Counted from the stretch's first letter, positions 43,501 through 51,185 are shown. The stretch is DNA of 64,000 bases from Paenibacillus sp. FSL K6-1096 (GCF_037977055.1 NZ_CP150274.1:4340001-4404000), one strand, 5' to 3'. A program made the numbers and translations. The notes: a model not told the origin generated them from the sequence alone.

Positions 43501-44422
43501 GCGGTATTTCACGATGAATTTCTACCGGGTGCCGCTGCGGACTACGCTGGTGCCGCTGTTCTGGTCCGGCCTCTTCTTCGGCATCGGGGTGGCCTCCAAG
43601 TGGATCGTTGCCTATGGTGGTGCGGGACTTGCCATCATGCTGGCGCTGTCGCTGCTGGACCGTTACCGGGAATATAAGGCTGCCGGACGCCTGCTGGCTG
43701 AAGGCAAGCTGGCCTCGCCGGAGCTCAAGGCTGCCTGCCGGACTGCCGACCGTTCCTTCTGGAAGAACACGATCATTACGCTGGCCAGCTGCATCGGGTT
43801 CTTCGTCATCATTCCGGCCATTATCTACAGCCTGTCCTTCATTCCGTCGCTTACTGCATCGGCAGACGGCTACACATTGAAAGGGCTGATCGATGCCCAG
43901 AAGAATATGTACAATTATCACAGCCAGCTTGTCGCTACGCATCCATTCGCCTCCTCCTGGTGGGAGTGGCCGTTCATGAAACGTCCGGTATGGTTCTTCA
44001 GCGGCGGAGACGGCCTGCCTGCGGGCAAGGCCAGCAGCATTGTCACCATGGGCAATCCGCTGATCTGGTGGACCGGAATCTTCGCGATGCTGGCTGCCGT
44101 ATGGTTCAGCGTGCGCCGCCGGGAGAAAAGCCTGTATATGCTCTGGATCGGCTTCTTCTCGCAGTATGTCCCGTGGATGCTTGTCCCGCGTGAGACGTTC
44201 CTGTACCATTATTTTGCGATGGTGCCGTTTATTATTCTCTCGATTGTATATATCATGAAGCTGCTTGAGGACAGATTCCGTGATGTGAAATATCTGCGGT
44301 ATGGCTATGTAGCGGCTGCCGCCATCCTGTTCGTGATGTTCTATCCGGTGTTATCCGGCATGCTGGTGAACAGCAGTTATATCACCGGCGTACTGCGCTG
44401 GTTCCCTTCCTGGGTATTCTAG
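40583..44422 (+). CDS. Double GT-C glycosyltransferase fusion with two carbohydrate-binding-like modules
   Basis: 1279 residues. A signal sequence leads to a CBM4/9-like sandwich (about residues 30-195: LLQNPGFEEGEDGAPAGW, AYFDDLSVEKL). A first GT-C module follows at 215-650 (KNDMNTFMAWGQRL, FADYPPGYLY). Then comes a discoidin-like extracellular segment near 725-820. The last part, a protein O-mannosyltransferase (PMT)-type module at 850-1279, has YFDEIYHARTAYEH, YENTHPPLGKLLIG and the PMT C-terminal HPFASSWWEWP. PMT enzymes transfer mannose from polyprenyl-phosphate-mannose to protein Ser/Thr. Two catalytic modules in one chain suggest two sequential sugar transfers. It overlaps the previous gene by 4 bases (ATGA). 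Confidence 0.88.
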   Translation: MTRNVRAAATVILMLLLFILPAASIHAEGNLLQNPGFEEGEDGAPAGWTQDRWVSGDAAGLMSIQSEEVHSGSKAAVIENLEPNHLKWVQTVTVEPESYYRISGYVKIASTAGEGLGANIFPVGIGGGYPATSDTGGDWQYLEFIGQTGKQQTEVGIGAALGGYANLIQGKAYFDDLSVEKLDTVPEGSNIISLDSGAQAAGGDGGNGDKPAEVPHKVSPAKLLLISGVFCCFFAFLYRRAFRSERLLKQEAVIYTRWLYVLFGAALILRIWIGLTAQGYKNDMNTFMAWGQRLTDLGPGKFYEEGYFADYPPGYLYILYLLSMLRGLFGFANGSGAETVLFKLPAILSDLVLGWIIYRSARAKIGSGLAIGLMMLFLFNPAVLMDSAAWGQADSFFLIFLLLSIMGIADGAFVRAAVLFAIATLIKPQALIFTPVLLFAYYHHRAWKQLALGALYGLGSFILLAAPFFWNNGGLAGLINLYKSTLTSYPYSTVNAFNLYALTDPMWSALDVTWLGIPYRIWGFIAILAAVALAAYYSFNTKDRKNLSKSYFIGMVLITIVFVFGTKMHERYLYPVLLLSLFAFIESRDRRFLTLFLGFSLTQYINVGYTLAFLNTGGNPPSDGIVLVTALITIILALYMLYVGYDVYIRQSAKLLPEPVTPKEAYDGDVQLAEGLKPLAAAERRSPLKLQRKDWIWMLAITVLYGALALYHLGDRQAPETLWEPAASGESFYVDLGQTRQLEKVNVFGGVGTGKFQLEFSQTPDNWSNPLDVNEDVGNVFIWKSQPLNVSARYVKLTVTSPGFTLNEMAFYEQGAPEAPLAVAGVTPDGGAAAKRGAPANLFDEQALIPAHSNFMNSTYFDEIYHARTAYEHYHGIVPYENTHPPLGKLLIGIGMELFGVNPFGWRIIGTLFGIAMLPLIYIMAMRLFRRTTYAALASGLFALDFMHFTQTRISTIDVYGVFFIMLMFYFMQRYFTMNFYRVPLRTTLVPLFWSGLFFGIGVASKWIVAYGGAGLAIMLALSLLDRYREYKAAGRLLAEGKLASPELKAACRTADRSFWKNTIITLASCIGFFVIIPAIIYSLSFIPSLTASADGYTLKGLIDAQKNMYNYHSQLVATHPFASSWWEWPFMKRPVWFFSGGDGLPAGKASSIVTMGNPLIWWTGIFAMLAAVWFSVRRREKSLYMLWIGFFSQYVPWMLVPRETFLYHYFAMVPFIILSIVYIMKLLEDRFRDVKYLRYGYVAAAAILFVMFYPVLSGMLVNSSYITGVLRWFPSWVF

Positions 44423-44462
44423 GGGGACCGGGGCTTACAACAATTAATAGGAGGAACCCAAG

Positions 44463-45440
44463 GTGAAGGCCAGATACAGTGTCATTGTCCCCATGTATAA
44501 TGAGGAAGAAGTAATTCAGCATACCTATGAGCGGCTCAAAAAAGTAATGGATGAATGCGGAGACTCCTATGAGCTGGTGTTCGTCAACGACGGGAGCCGC
44601 GACCGGACAGCTGAGATTATGCGCGGAATCAGTAATAGCGATGAGCATGTCAAGCTGATCGACTTCTCCCGCAACTTCGGCCATCAGGTGGCGATTACGG
44701 CGGGGATGGATTATGCTGAAGGTCAGGCGGTTGTCGTCATTGACGCCGATCTCCAGGACCCGCCTGAGGTCATCCTGCAGATGATTGCCAAGTGGAAGGA
44801 AGGCTACGAGGTTGTCTATGCCAAGCGGCTGAAGCGTCACGGTGAGACCTTTTTCAAGAAAGCGACCGCCAAAATCTTCTACCGCCTGCTCAGCAGCATG
44901 ACCAGTGTGGAGATTCCGACCGATACCGGAGACTTCCGGCTGATTGACCGCAAGGTGTGCGATGTGCTGCGCGGCCTGAAGGAGAAGAACCGCTATGTCC
45001 GTGGACTGGTGAGCTGGGTCGGCTTCCGGCAGACCATGGTGGAATATGTGCGGGAGGAGCGCTTCGCCGGCGAGACGAAATATCCGCTTAAGAAAATGAT
45101 CCGCTTCGCGCTCGACGGCATCACTTCCTTTTCGCATAAACCGCTCAAAATTGCATCCTACGTCGGCTTCTTCCTGTCCTTCTCCAGCTTCATCTATCTG
45201 TTCCTGGTCCTATTCCAGAAGTTGTTCACCAACTGGACCGTTCCCGGGTGGGCCTCTATTGTAGGCCTTAACCTGCTCTTCAACGGCATTGTGTTGATGC
45301 TGCTGGGGGTTATCGGCGAGTATATCGGACGGATCTATGATGAATCGAAGGACAGACCGCTCTATATCGTGCGTGAGACCAGAGGGTATGAGGATACAGA
45401 GACAGAAGGTGCGCGGAAGGACAACGGTTATGCCAGATAA
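44463..45440 (+). CDS. Polyprenyl-phosphate glycosyltransferase (GT2, GtrB/DPM1-like)
   Basis: 325 residues: a cytoplasmic GT-A domain (YSVIVPMYNEEEVIQ, VFVNDGSRDRT, VVVIDADLQDPPEV with the metal-binding DAD, TGDFRLIDRKV) followed by two C-terminal membrane segments. It would load a sugar from a nucleotide donor onto undecaprenyl phosphate on the inner face. GTG 44463 follows GGAGG. With the GtrA protein next door it supplies the lipid-linked sugar used by the GT-C enzymes upstream. That pathway logic is inference from family roles. Confidence 0.92.
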   Translation: MKARYSVIVPMYNEEEVIQHTYERLKKVMDECGDSYELVFVNDGSRDRTAEIMRGISNSDEHVKLIDFSRNFGHQVAITAGMDYAEGQAVVVIDADLQDPPEVILQMIAKWKEGYEVVYAKRLKRHGETFFKKATAKIFYRLLSSMTSVEIPTDTGDFRLIDRKVCDVLRGLKEKNRYVRGLVSWVGFRQTMVEYVREERFAGETKYPLKKMIRFALDGITSFSHKPLKIASYVGFFLSFSSFIYLFLVLFQKLFTNWTVPGWASIVGLNLLFNGIVLMLLGVIGEYIGRIYDESKDRPLYIVRETRGYEDTETEGARKDNGYAR

Positions 45441-45837
45441 GGCTTGGAGTGCAGGCTTCATCCAGTTCCTGAAATTCAATGCGGTGGGTCTGCTGAACAC
45501 CCTGGTTGATTTCGCCGTGTTTACGCTGCTGCATTCCATCGGGGTCTATACGACTCCGGCGCAGATCATTTCATATAGCGCAGGCACAGCCAACAGCTTT
45601 GTCTGGAATAAAAAAGTGACCTTCCGCGACCGGGGCAATGCCGGCGGAGAGGGCTTCGACCGGATGCAGCTGGTACGGTTCATTGTACTCAATCTGGTGG
45701 TGCTGGGCATTTCGGTGCTGCTGATCCATCTGTTGACTGATAGGCTTGGTATCCAGGTGCTGATTGCCAAGGTGCTGGTTACCTTCATTACAGTAATTAT
45801 TAATTTCTTCGGAAGCCGAAAATGGGTGTTCAGGTGA
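45430..45837 (+). CDS. GtrA-family membrane protein, likely lipid-linked-sugar flippase
   Basis: A 135-residue protein with four membrane segments and the GtrA pattern (FLKFNAVGLLNTLVDFAVF, SYSAGTANSFVWNKKVTF, NFFGSRKWVF). GtrA proteins are proposed to flip undecaprenyl-phosphate sugars. The start at 45430 lies 11 bases inside the GT2 gene with GGAAGGA upstream, so translation is coupled; longer upstream frames are only overlap with GT2. Confidence 0.9.
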   Translation: MPDKAWSAGFIQFLKFNAVGLLNTLVDFAVFTLLHSIGVYTTPAQIISYSAGTANSFVWNKKVTFRDRGNAGGEGFDRMQLVRFIVLNLVVLGISVLLIHLLTDRLGIQVLIAKVLVTFITVIINFFGSRKWVFR

Positions 45838-45899
45838 ACGGCAAATCCATCTGTTTCGGGGCGGGAGGATCACAATTCTAGAATACGGAGGCGATTGCC

Positions 45900-46553
45900 A
45901 TGCGGAAATTATCCTATTTGATTATTCTTGCCGGGGTCCTGATTATGCTCTATCCCAAAGGAAGCGAATGGTACGAGGACCGTCAGCAGCAGAAGCTGCT
46001 GGAAGAGGCTGAACAGGCCTACAGTGACATCGCCCCCTCGGCTGCGCCTGCGGCCGCTGCGGATTTAAGCAAGCCTTACGCGGAAGTGACCCAGCTGCTG
46101 GCAGAGGAATCGGGTACGGAAGAGCCGGAGCCTTCAAAAGCGCCGGATATTAAGCTGGGCGGCAAAATATCCGCTATTATTGAAATCGGCAAAATCGATC
46201 TGAAGCTGCCTGTGCTGGAAGGTGCCACCAAAGCGAATATGAAGCATGCTGCTGCGCATATGAAAGAGACCGCACCAATCGGCGAGGTGGGCAATGCTGC
46301 TATTGCGGCACACCGCTCCAGAACGGCAGGACGGCTGTTCAACAGGCTGAATGAAGTCGGCAAGGGGGATGAGATTACACTCCTTACCAGCGGCCACGAA
46401 TATAAGTACGTTGTATATGATGTATCCATTGTAGAGCCTACGGATGTATCCGTGCTGAAGGGGAATGGGGATGACAAAATCCTGACCCTGATTACGTGTG
46501 ATCCGCTTGTGAATCCGACCCACCGGCTGATCATTCATGCGAAGTTAACCTGA
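45900..46553 (+). CDS. Class D sortase
   Basis: A 217-residue membrane-anchored transpeptidase (anchor at residues 5-20). The sortase core has catalytic His138 (AAIAAHRS), Cys200 (TLITCDP) and Arg209 (THRLIIHA). The Ala/Pro-rich spacer before the core is normal for class D. Sortases cut a surface protein at an LPxTG-type signal and join it to peptidoglycan. No clear LPxTG substrate is encoded in the window. It follows the glycosyltransferase operon by 62 bp with its own GGAGGCGAT. Confidence 0.92.
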   Translation: MRKLSYLIILAGVLIMLYPKGSEWYEDRQQQKLLEEAEQAYSDIAPSAAPAAAADLSKPYAEVTQLLAEESGTEEPEPSKAPDIKLGGKISAIIEIGKIDLKLPVLEGATKANMKHAAAHMKETAPIGEVGNAAIAAHRSRTAGRLFNRLNEVGKGDEITLLTSGHEYKYVVYDVSIVEPTDVSVLKGNGDDKILTLITCDPLVNPTHRLIIHAKLT

Positions 46554-46630
46554 GGCCTGCATATTAAGACTGGCTAGGTATAAAACATTAAATTTTAGTC
46601 TATTTTTGTAGGATTATAGCATTTTGGGTC

Positions 46631-46658
46631 TTGATAATAGAACTAGATATGGTAAGAT
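46631..46658 (+). promoter_or_regulatory. Putative promoter ahead of the tandem riboswitches
   Basis: TTGATA (46631-46636), a 16-bp spacer and TAAGAT (46653-46658), about 20 bp before the first aptamer. A weak fit to sigma-A; another sigma factor is possible. Confidence 0.5.
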
Positions 46659-46678
46659 AAAACTATCAAAAGCTAATG

Positions 46679-46760
46679 CACGATAACGGCAAACCTATCG
46701 AAAGGTAGGGACGCAAAGCTACAGGGCCTTCCCGTCATGGATGGCAGCCAGCTACCGAAT
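46679..46760 (+). promoter_or_regulatory. c-di-GMP-I (GEMM) riboswitch, first of a tandem pair
   Basis: The GEMM core is clear: ACGGCAAACC, TATCGAAAGGTA, GGGACGCAAAGCTAC, GGGCC and GGCAGCCAGCTACCGAA. A run of seven T follows at 46769-46775 after AGAGGC, which may be a weak terminator acting with the 3' side of the aptamer. Confidence 0.95.
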
Positions 46761-46833
46761 GAAGAGGCTTTTTTTGTTTGTTCTAAACTCTGATCTAGCA
46801 TTTTTTGGTAGATGACAGGACAGATAAAGCTTA

Positions 46834-46915
46834 TACGATAACGGCAAACCTATCGAAAGGTAGGGACGCAAAGCTACAGGGCCTTCCCGCAAGAATGGCA
46901 GCCAGCTACCGAAAG
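46834..46915 (+). promoter_or_regulatory. c-di-GMP-I (GEMM) riboswitch, second of a tandem pair
   Basis: Almost identical to the first copy; the main difference is the loop after GGGCCTTCCCG (AAG instead of TCATGG). It ends within 13 nt of the start codon and its GCTACCGAAAGGGG runs into the ribosome binding site, so translational control is likely. Confidence 0.95.
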
Positions 46916-46927
46916 GGGTTTTATCCA

Positions 46928-47737
46928 ATGAAGAAGGTTTATTTGATGTTGGTTACACTTTTTGTGCTCGTGACTTCCGTGCAGACGGGTACCGCGCAAG
47001 CTGCTAACGCCGACACTGGCTGGTTAAATGTAGGACAACTTGATCAAGGGGTCATCGGAGTCTCCTACAATGTTCCTAAGGACAAGAAGATGAAGGTCAT
47101 GATTACCAAAGATAACAACAGCTACACTTATAACCTGTACGCTTCCAGACCGACTGAGACCTTCCCGCTGCAACAGGGCAATGGTTCTTACAAAGTATCG
47201 GTACTTGAGAATACTACAGGCAACAAATACAAGGTGCTGTCTTCTGAGACTGTATCCCTGAGCATGAGTAATGCTAACGCCGTATATCTGAGCTCTGTGC
47301 AGAATGTGAAGTGGAGCTCTTCTGATAAAGCCGTTCAAAAGGCAGCGCAGTTAACGAAAGGCCTGACATCCGATGCGGACAAAGTGAAGGCCATCTATAA
47401 TTACATCGTTAACAACGTGAAGTATGACTACGCTCTGGCGAACAGCGTTACAACAGACTATATCCCTAACAACGATAAAACACTGGCTACCAATAAAGGT
47501 ATCTGCTACGATTATGCTTCCCTGTTTGCTACCATGCTCCGCAGCGAAGGAATTCCAACCAAGCTGGTAATGGGCAATACAAGCTATGTAACCTCATACC
47601 ATGCCTGGAATGAAGTATTCCTGGACGGCAAATGGGTAACTATTGATACCACTGTTGATGCCGGACTGGGCAAGAGCAGTGCAGCAACAGGGCTGATCAA
47701 ATCCGCCAGCAAATACACTCCAGCTAAATTCTATTAA
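46928..47737 (+). CDS. Secreted transglutaminase-like protein under c-di-GMP riboswitch control
   Basis: 269 residues: a signal peptide (cleavage near AQA-AN), a beta-rich N-terminal domain (residues 30-125) and a transglutaminase-like core with Cys193 (NKGICYDYASLFATML), His225 (SYHAWNEVF) and Asp240 (TIDTT). Such proteins may be peptidases or crosslinkers of surface proteins. AAAGGGG precedes ATG 46928. Two tandem c-di-GMP-I aptamers in the leader tie it to the sessile/motile switch, so a role in matrix or surface remodelling is the simplest reading. A terminator follows. Confidence 0.9.
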   Translation: MKKVYLMLVTLFVLVTSVQTGTAQAANADTGWLNVGQLDQGVIGVSYNVPKDKKMKVMITKDNNSYTYNLYASRPTETFPLQQGNGSYKVSVLENTTGNKYKVLSSETVSLSMSNANAVYLSSVQNVKWSSSDKAVQKAAQLTKGLTSDADKVKAIYNYIVNNVKYDYALANSVTTDYIPNNDKTLATNKGICYDYASLFATMLRSEGIPTKLVMGNTSYVTSYHAWNEVFLDGKWVTIDTTVDAGLGKSSAATGLIKSASKYTPAKFY

Positions 47738-47771
47738 GAATCGTCTTCATTATATAGGTCTTTCCGTAAGT

Positions 47772-47806
47772 AACCCGCTTAATCATTAAGCGGGTTATTT
47801 TTATTG
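47772..47806 (+). terminator. Intrinsic terminator of the transglutaminase-like gene
   Basis: Perfect 12-bp stem AACCCGCTTAAT / ATTAAGCGGGTT followed by ATTTTTATT. From here to 48034 I see no supported gene. Confidence 0.9.
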
Positions 47807-48034
47807 AACGGTCAGGATAGTTGAACGGCTTCTCAATGTTCTGAGGGGAGGTTTACAAGGCGTCCCAGGCAGCGGCCCCGAATCCTTCTTTATTTGAAGA
47901 CGACGGCCGTGCTTGCGATCTGGAACGCTTCTTCGGCATTTGATTCTGTCTGCTTATAAATGAAATAAGAGAACGGATGTTTTGTTCGGGACGATCATTG
48001 ACATTTATCCAAATGAACCTTTGCGTTTTTTTCA

Positions 48035-48089
48035 TTGTTTCCCCTGTTCACACTATCTATAATAATGCCTTGAATGATAATCATTTTCA
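48035..48089 (+). promoter_or_regulatory. Promoter and Fur box of the siderophore-binding protein
   Basis: TTGTTT (48035-48040), a 17-bp spacer and TATAAT (48058-48063). The Fur box TGATAATCATTTTCA (48075-48089, one mismatch to the 7-1-7 dyad) lies just after the start point. Confidence 0.85.
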
Positions 48090-48120
48090 ATTAATAGAGA
48101 GAAGGAAAGGGGCAACAAGT

Positions 48121-49080
48121 GTGAAGAAACAACGTAGAAAGCAAATTATACTCTGGGTAGGGAGTTTCCTCCTGTTGTTGATAATATCGGCATGTACTCC
48201 TAATGCTAATAACAGCGTGTCTGATGAACAGAAAGAGGAAAGTGAGAAAACTGTTCAATATACAACGATAACAGGTAAACAGATTGAAATACCTGCAGAT
48301 CCAAAACGAGTTGTTTATATTGGCCAGACAATTGGTGATTTCTTGGCGATGCATATTCCAGTTGTTGGTAACAACCTTCCCCAAGATATTCCTAGTTACT
48401 ATGAAGGTAAATTTGAAGGAATCGTTGATGTTGGAAATCCTGGTGATTTAGAGAAGATTCTGAGTTTAAAACCCGATCTGATTATTAATGGTTATTACAA
48501 GGCAGAAGCAGATCATAATGAGGCATTGTCGAAAATTGCTACTACTATCCCCTTTAATCCAGCTCTTCCTTATACAGAACGTGTAAAGGAGATGGGAAAT
48601 ATCTTTGGCAAACAGGAAGAGGCAGCTCAACTGATTGCTAGGTTTAAAGCACAGTCGAAAGAAATGTTTGATAAGTTTCAATTAGCAGAAGGGGAGACAG
48701 CGACAGTTTTCTACCAGTTGGGTAAAACACTTTATGTTATGGGCAATCGTAGCCTGGGTGCTATTATTTATGGGGAGAACGGTTTTGCCGTCCCGCCAGC
48801 TGTACAGAAGAATATTCTTGATAAAGAAGGCGTGTCTTTCGTTAACATTTCAGAAGAAGTGCTTTCAGAATTTGCTGGTGATCATTTGTTTGTAGTTGTA
48901 CAAGATGATGTTGAAAGTAAAACAGAAGCTGACCGACTGCTGCAAAGACCGACATGGACAACTTTGCCTGCAGTTAAAAAGGGAAATGTTCATGTTGTTC
49001 CCAGTGAATGGAATACAGATAATTTGTTAGCTTTGGAGCAATTGTTTGAACAGATGCCGCAATGGATGGACCAACAGTAA
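48121..49080 (+). CDS. Iron-siderophore substrate-binding lipoprotein
   Basis: A 319-residue class III binding protein. The signal ends in the lipobox IISAC, followed by a polar linker and the FhuD/FepB-like domain (PKRVVYIGQTIGDFLAMH, DLEKILSLKPDLIING, TVFYQLGKTLYVMGN). The GTG start at 48121 follows AAAGGGG; a longer upstream frame crosses the promoter. The gene is clearly more AT-rich than most of the window, like the regulator that follows. No permease is adjacent. The FxxGxxLYxMG-type segment is shared with the C-terminal domain of that regulator, suggesting both bind the same or similar siderophores. Confidence 0.9.
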   Translation: MKKQRRKQIILWVGSFLLLLIISACTPNANNSVSDEQKEESEKTVQYTTITGKQIEIPADPKRVVYIGQTIGDFLAMHIPVVGNNLPQDIPSYYEGKFEGIVDVGNPGDLEKILSLKPDLIINGYYKAEADHNEALSKIATTIPFNPALPYTERVKEMGNIFGKQEEAAQLIARFKAQSKEMFDKFQLAEGETATVFYQLGKTLYVMGNRSLGAIIYGENGFAVPPAVQKNILDKEGVSFVNISEEVLSEFAGDHLFVVVQDDVESKTEADRLLQRPTWTTLPAVKKGNVHVVPSEWNTDNLLALEQLFEQMPQWMDQQ

Positions 49081-49171
49081 GAACTTATTTTGACACATTC
49101 AGTTCTTTATATCCCTAGTTTTCTAAAATTGCACAGATTCCAACTATTAAAAGCTGAACTACAGTTTGTGG

Positions 49172-49221
49172 TTGAAAGCAGGTCATTATATGTTACAATG
49201 ACGATAATGATTCTCATTTTC
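49172..49221 (+). promoter_or_regulatory. Promoter and Fur box of the AraC/siderophore-sensor gene
   Basis: TTGAAA (49172-49177), a 16-bp spacer and TACAAT (49194-49199). The sequence GATAATGATTCTCATTTTC at 49203-49221 matches the 19-bp Fur box at most positions and covers the start point. Confidence 0.85.
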
Positions 49222-49241
49222 AATTTTTTGGAGAGTTGCTT

Positions 49242-50903
49242 ATGAATCTAGCATCCCTGTATATTAGGCTGCAACACTATGATAGGTTACAAGTTGACCA
49301 GATAATTCCAGTCAATAATGAGGGAATGGATGACACTGAAACCAATTTATGCACTTTATTGATAGCACTCAATCACGGCATACGACTGTATGTAGACAAT
49401 ATTGCAATCGATCTACGACAAGGAAGCTGCATTCTGGTTTTGCCTGTACAACGCTACACTATGGAATCAAGTAACAAAGAGGCACAGCTTGCACGCTTTA
49501 CCTTTGAAAGCTTTAAAGTAGAAGGAATGACTTTGAATCCGGTTGCTCATCCACCTTTGCTTTGTGGTTACCCCTATAATCTGTTGATTTCTCAAGTCAA
49601 TCGAGTATTAGGAAATGAAGCATGGATAAGTAACCAATGTTGTTCCTCTCTATCCACATCAGAAATGGCTATGATGCAAGGTAGACTTCAGCTCATTCTG
49701 GGGATGATGGCTCAGTTCGATGAGCAAGTTTCCCAGTTGCAGAACAATGAAAAGATAAACTTGGTTCAACAAACCGTACAGTATATGGAACAGCATTATG
49801 ATGAGGACTTAACAGTTGAAAAACTTGCTAACATGGCTGGAATGGTCAGATGGCAATATAGTCAAAAGTTTAAAATAATGACCGGCAAAAAACCAAATGA
49901 TTATTTGGTCCAATTACGTATAAACCAGGCAAAAGAACTTCTGTGTAATTCCACCGAGACATTGGGCAAAATATCTCGACAAATTGGGTTTAAGGATGAA
50001 TACTATTTCAGCCGGTGCTTTCATAAATTAACTGGACACACCCCGCGTGAGTATGAGAATATTCATCTTCGTACTGGGCAAAGAACAGTTATCGATTCAT
50101 TTGGCAGAAAGATTCATGTTCCCAAAGATACAACACGTATCGTGACTGATGGCAAATTTACGCTTGGAGAATTACTCGTTTTAGCCATGCCCCCTATAGG
50201 AGCGGCCATCTCTATAATGAAAGATAACGTGATTTATCACAATAAGTTGCGGAATATTCATAATATCGGGCAGTGGGCAGATCCAGATAAAATTGCACAA
50301 CTGCAGCCGGAGTTCTTATTGCTTAGCTATGTTCATCCCGAACAAGATTTACAGAAACTAGATGCGATCGCTCCTACTGTTATACTGAACAGTAAGTTTA
50401 GACTATTTGAGCGGTTACGATATATTGCTAAACTAGTTGAACGTAGTAAAGCGGCGGAGAAGTGGATTACTAGATATGAGAACAAGGTAAGATTGGTACG
50501 TAGGCAATTAGCAGATGCTTATGTTGCTGGAGAGACAGCTGCTGTTTATCTCAAGTTTGGTACAAAACTTTATATTATGGGCCAGAGCGGATTGGCTGCT
50601 ACCTTGTATGAATCTCTTGGCTTTCGTCCTTCAGCCAATGTGATGCACCTAATCGAGCAAGGGCAAGCATGGATAGAAATTCAGCAGCATCAAATAAATC
50701 ACTATGCAGGAGATCGTAATTTCGTCTTGGCTTCTCGTCAGGAATTGCAAACTGTTGCTCACTGTCCACATATCGCGGCTTTAGCCGATCTAAGTAACAA
50801 TAAGACTCATTTTGTGGATAGTATATGGAACTATGATGATCCTATTACACGCGGACAGTCGCTAGAGGTGCTACCGTATATTTTTGATAAGAAAATTAAG
50901 TGA
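49242..50903 (+). CDS. Btr-like AraC regulator with C-terminal siderophore-binding domain
   Basis: 553 residues in three parts: an N-terminal ~165-residue cupin-like arm, an AraC double helix-turn-helix (LTVEKLANMAGMVRWQYSQK; LGKISRQIGFKDEYYFSRCF) and a periplasmic-binding-protein domain (VIDSFGRKIHVPKDTTRIV; AAVYLKFGTKLYIMGQ). Bacillus Btr has this plan and activates siderophore uptake after binding bacillibactin inside the cell. ATG 49242 has GGAGAG 8 nt upstream. With its own Fur box and the adjoining Fur-regulated binding protein it forms a compact sense-and-import unit. AT-rich compared with the window, which may mean transfer. Confidence 0.92.
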   Translation: MNLASLYIRLQHYDRLQVDQIIPVNNEGMDDTETNLCTLLIALNHGIRLYVDNIAIDLRQGSCILVLPVQRYTMESSNKEAQLARFTFESFKVEGMTLNPVAHPPLLCGYPYNLLISQVNRVLGNEAWISNQCCSSLSTSEMAMMQGRLQLILGMMAQFDEQVSQLQNNEKINLVQQTVQYMEQHYDEDLTVEKLANMAGMVRWQYSQKFKIMTGKKPNDYLVQLRINQAKELLCNSTETLGKISRQIGFKDEYYFSRCFHKLTGHTPREYENIHLRTGQRTVIDSFGRKIHVPKDTTRIVTDGKFTLGELLVLAMPPIGAAISIMKDNVIYHNKLRNIHNIGQWADPDKIAQLQPEFLLLSYVHPEQDLQKLDAIAPTVILNSKFRLFERLRYIAKLVERSKAAEKWITRYENKVRLVRRQLADAYVAGETAAVYLKFGTKLYIMGQSGLAATLYESLGFRPSANVMHLIEQGQAWIEIQQHQINHYAGDRNFVLASRQELQTVAHCPHIAALADLSNNKTHFVDSIWNYDDPITRGQSLEVLPYIFDKKIK

Positions 50904-51057
50904 TCCAAAGATGTAAAAGAGATATATAAAGCAGGACCCATAAGCGCCATAAAGGCTCCGAAAAATCCACCCGTGATTTTGGGGCCTGGTTCCTGCTGCT
51001 GATCAGCGTTGTTTTTATCATCCTTAGGACAGTCAGCAGCTTGTTTGGATTCAAAGG

Positions 51058-51087
51058 TTGCTTTTTGGTAGAGACTTAGGGTATTAT
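51058..51087 (+). promoter_or_regulatory. Probable rrn P1 promoter
   Basis: TTGCTT (51058-51063), an 18-bp spacer and TATTAT (51082-51087). The stretch 50904-51389 has no supported gene and holds this, P2 and the rRNA leader. Confidence 0.55.
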
Positions 51088-51156
51088 AAGTAAGCGTTGT
51101 TACAACGGCAAGCTGGATTCAGGAAATGACTTGAATAAGTCGTTTGAAAATAAAGC

Positions 51157-51185
51157 TTGCATTACTCGAATCAACGTGATATATT
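51157..51185 (+). promoter_or_regulatory. Probable rrn P2 promoter
   Basis: TTGCAT (51157-51162), a 17-bp spacer and TATATT (51180-51185), 98 bp after P1. A leader containing GATCTTTGAAAACTGAACAA follows, the usual pre-16S sequence in this group. Confidence 0.8.

Noticed and set aside
47853..48035. 60-residue minus-strand frame ending NKEGFGAAAWDAL
   Set aside because: No RBS, no homology I recognise, and it overlaps the upstream region of the Fur-controlled gene.
50945..51079. Hydrophobic short frame in the rRNA leader region (FGAWFLLLISVVFIILRTV)
   Set aside because: It has no usable start codon in frame and lies just before the rrn promoters. It could be a remnant, but nothing proves coding.
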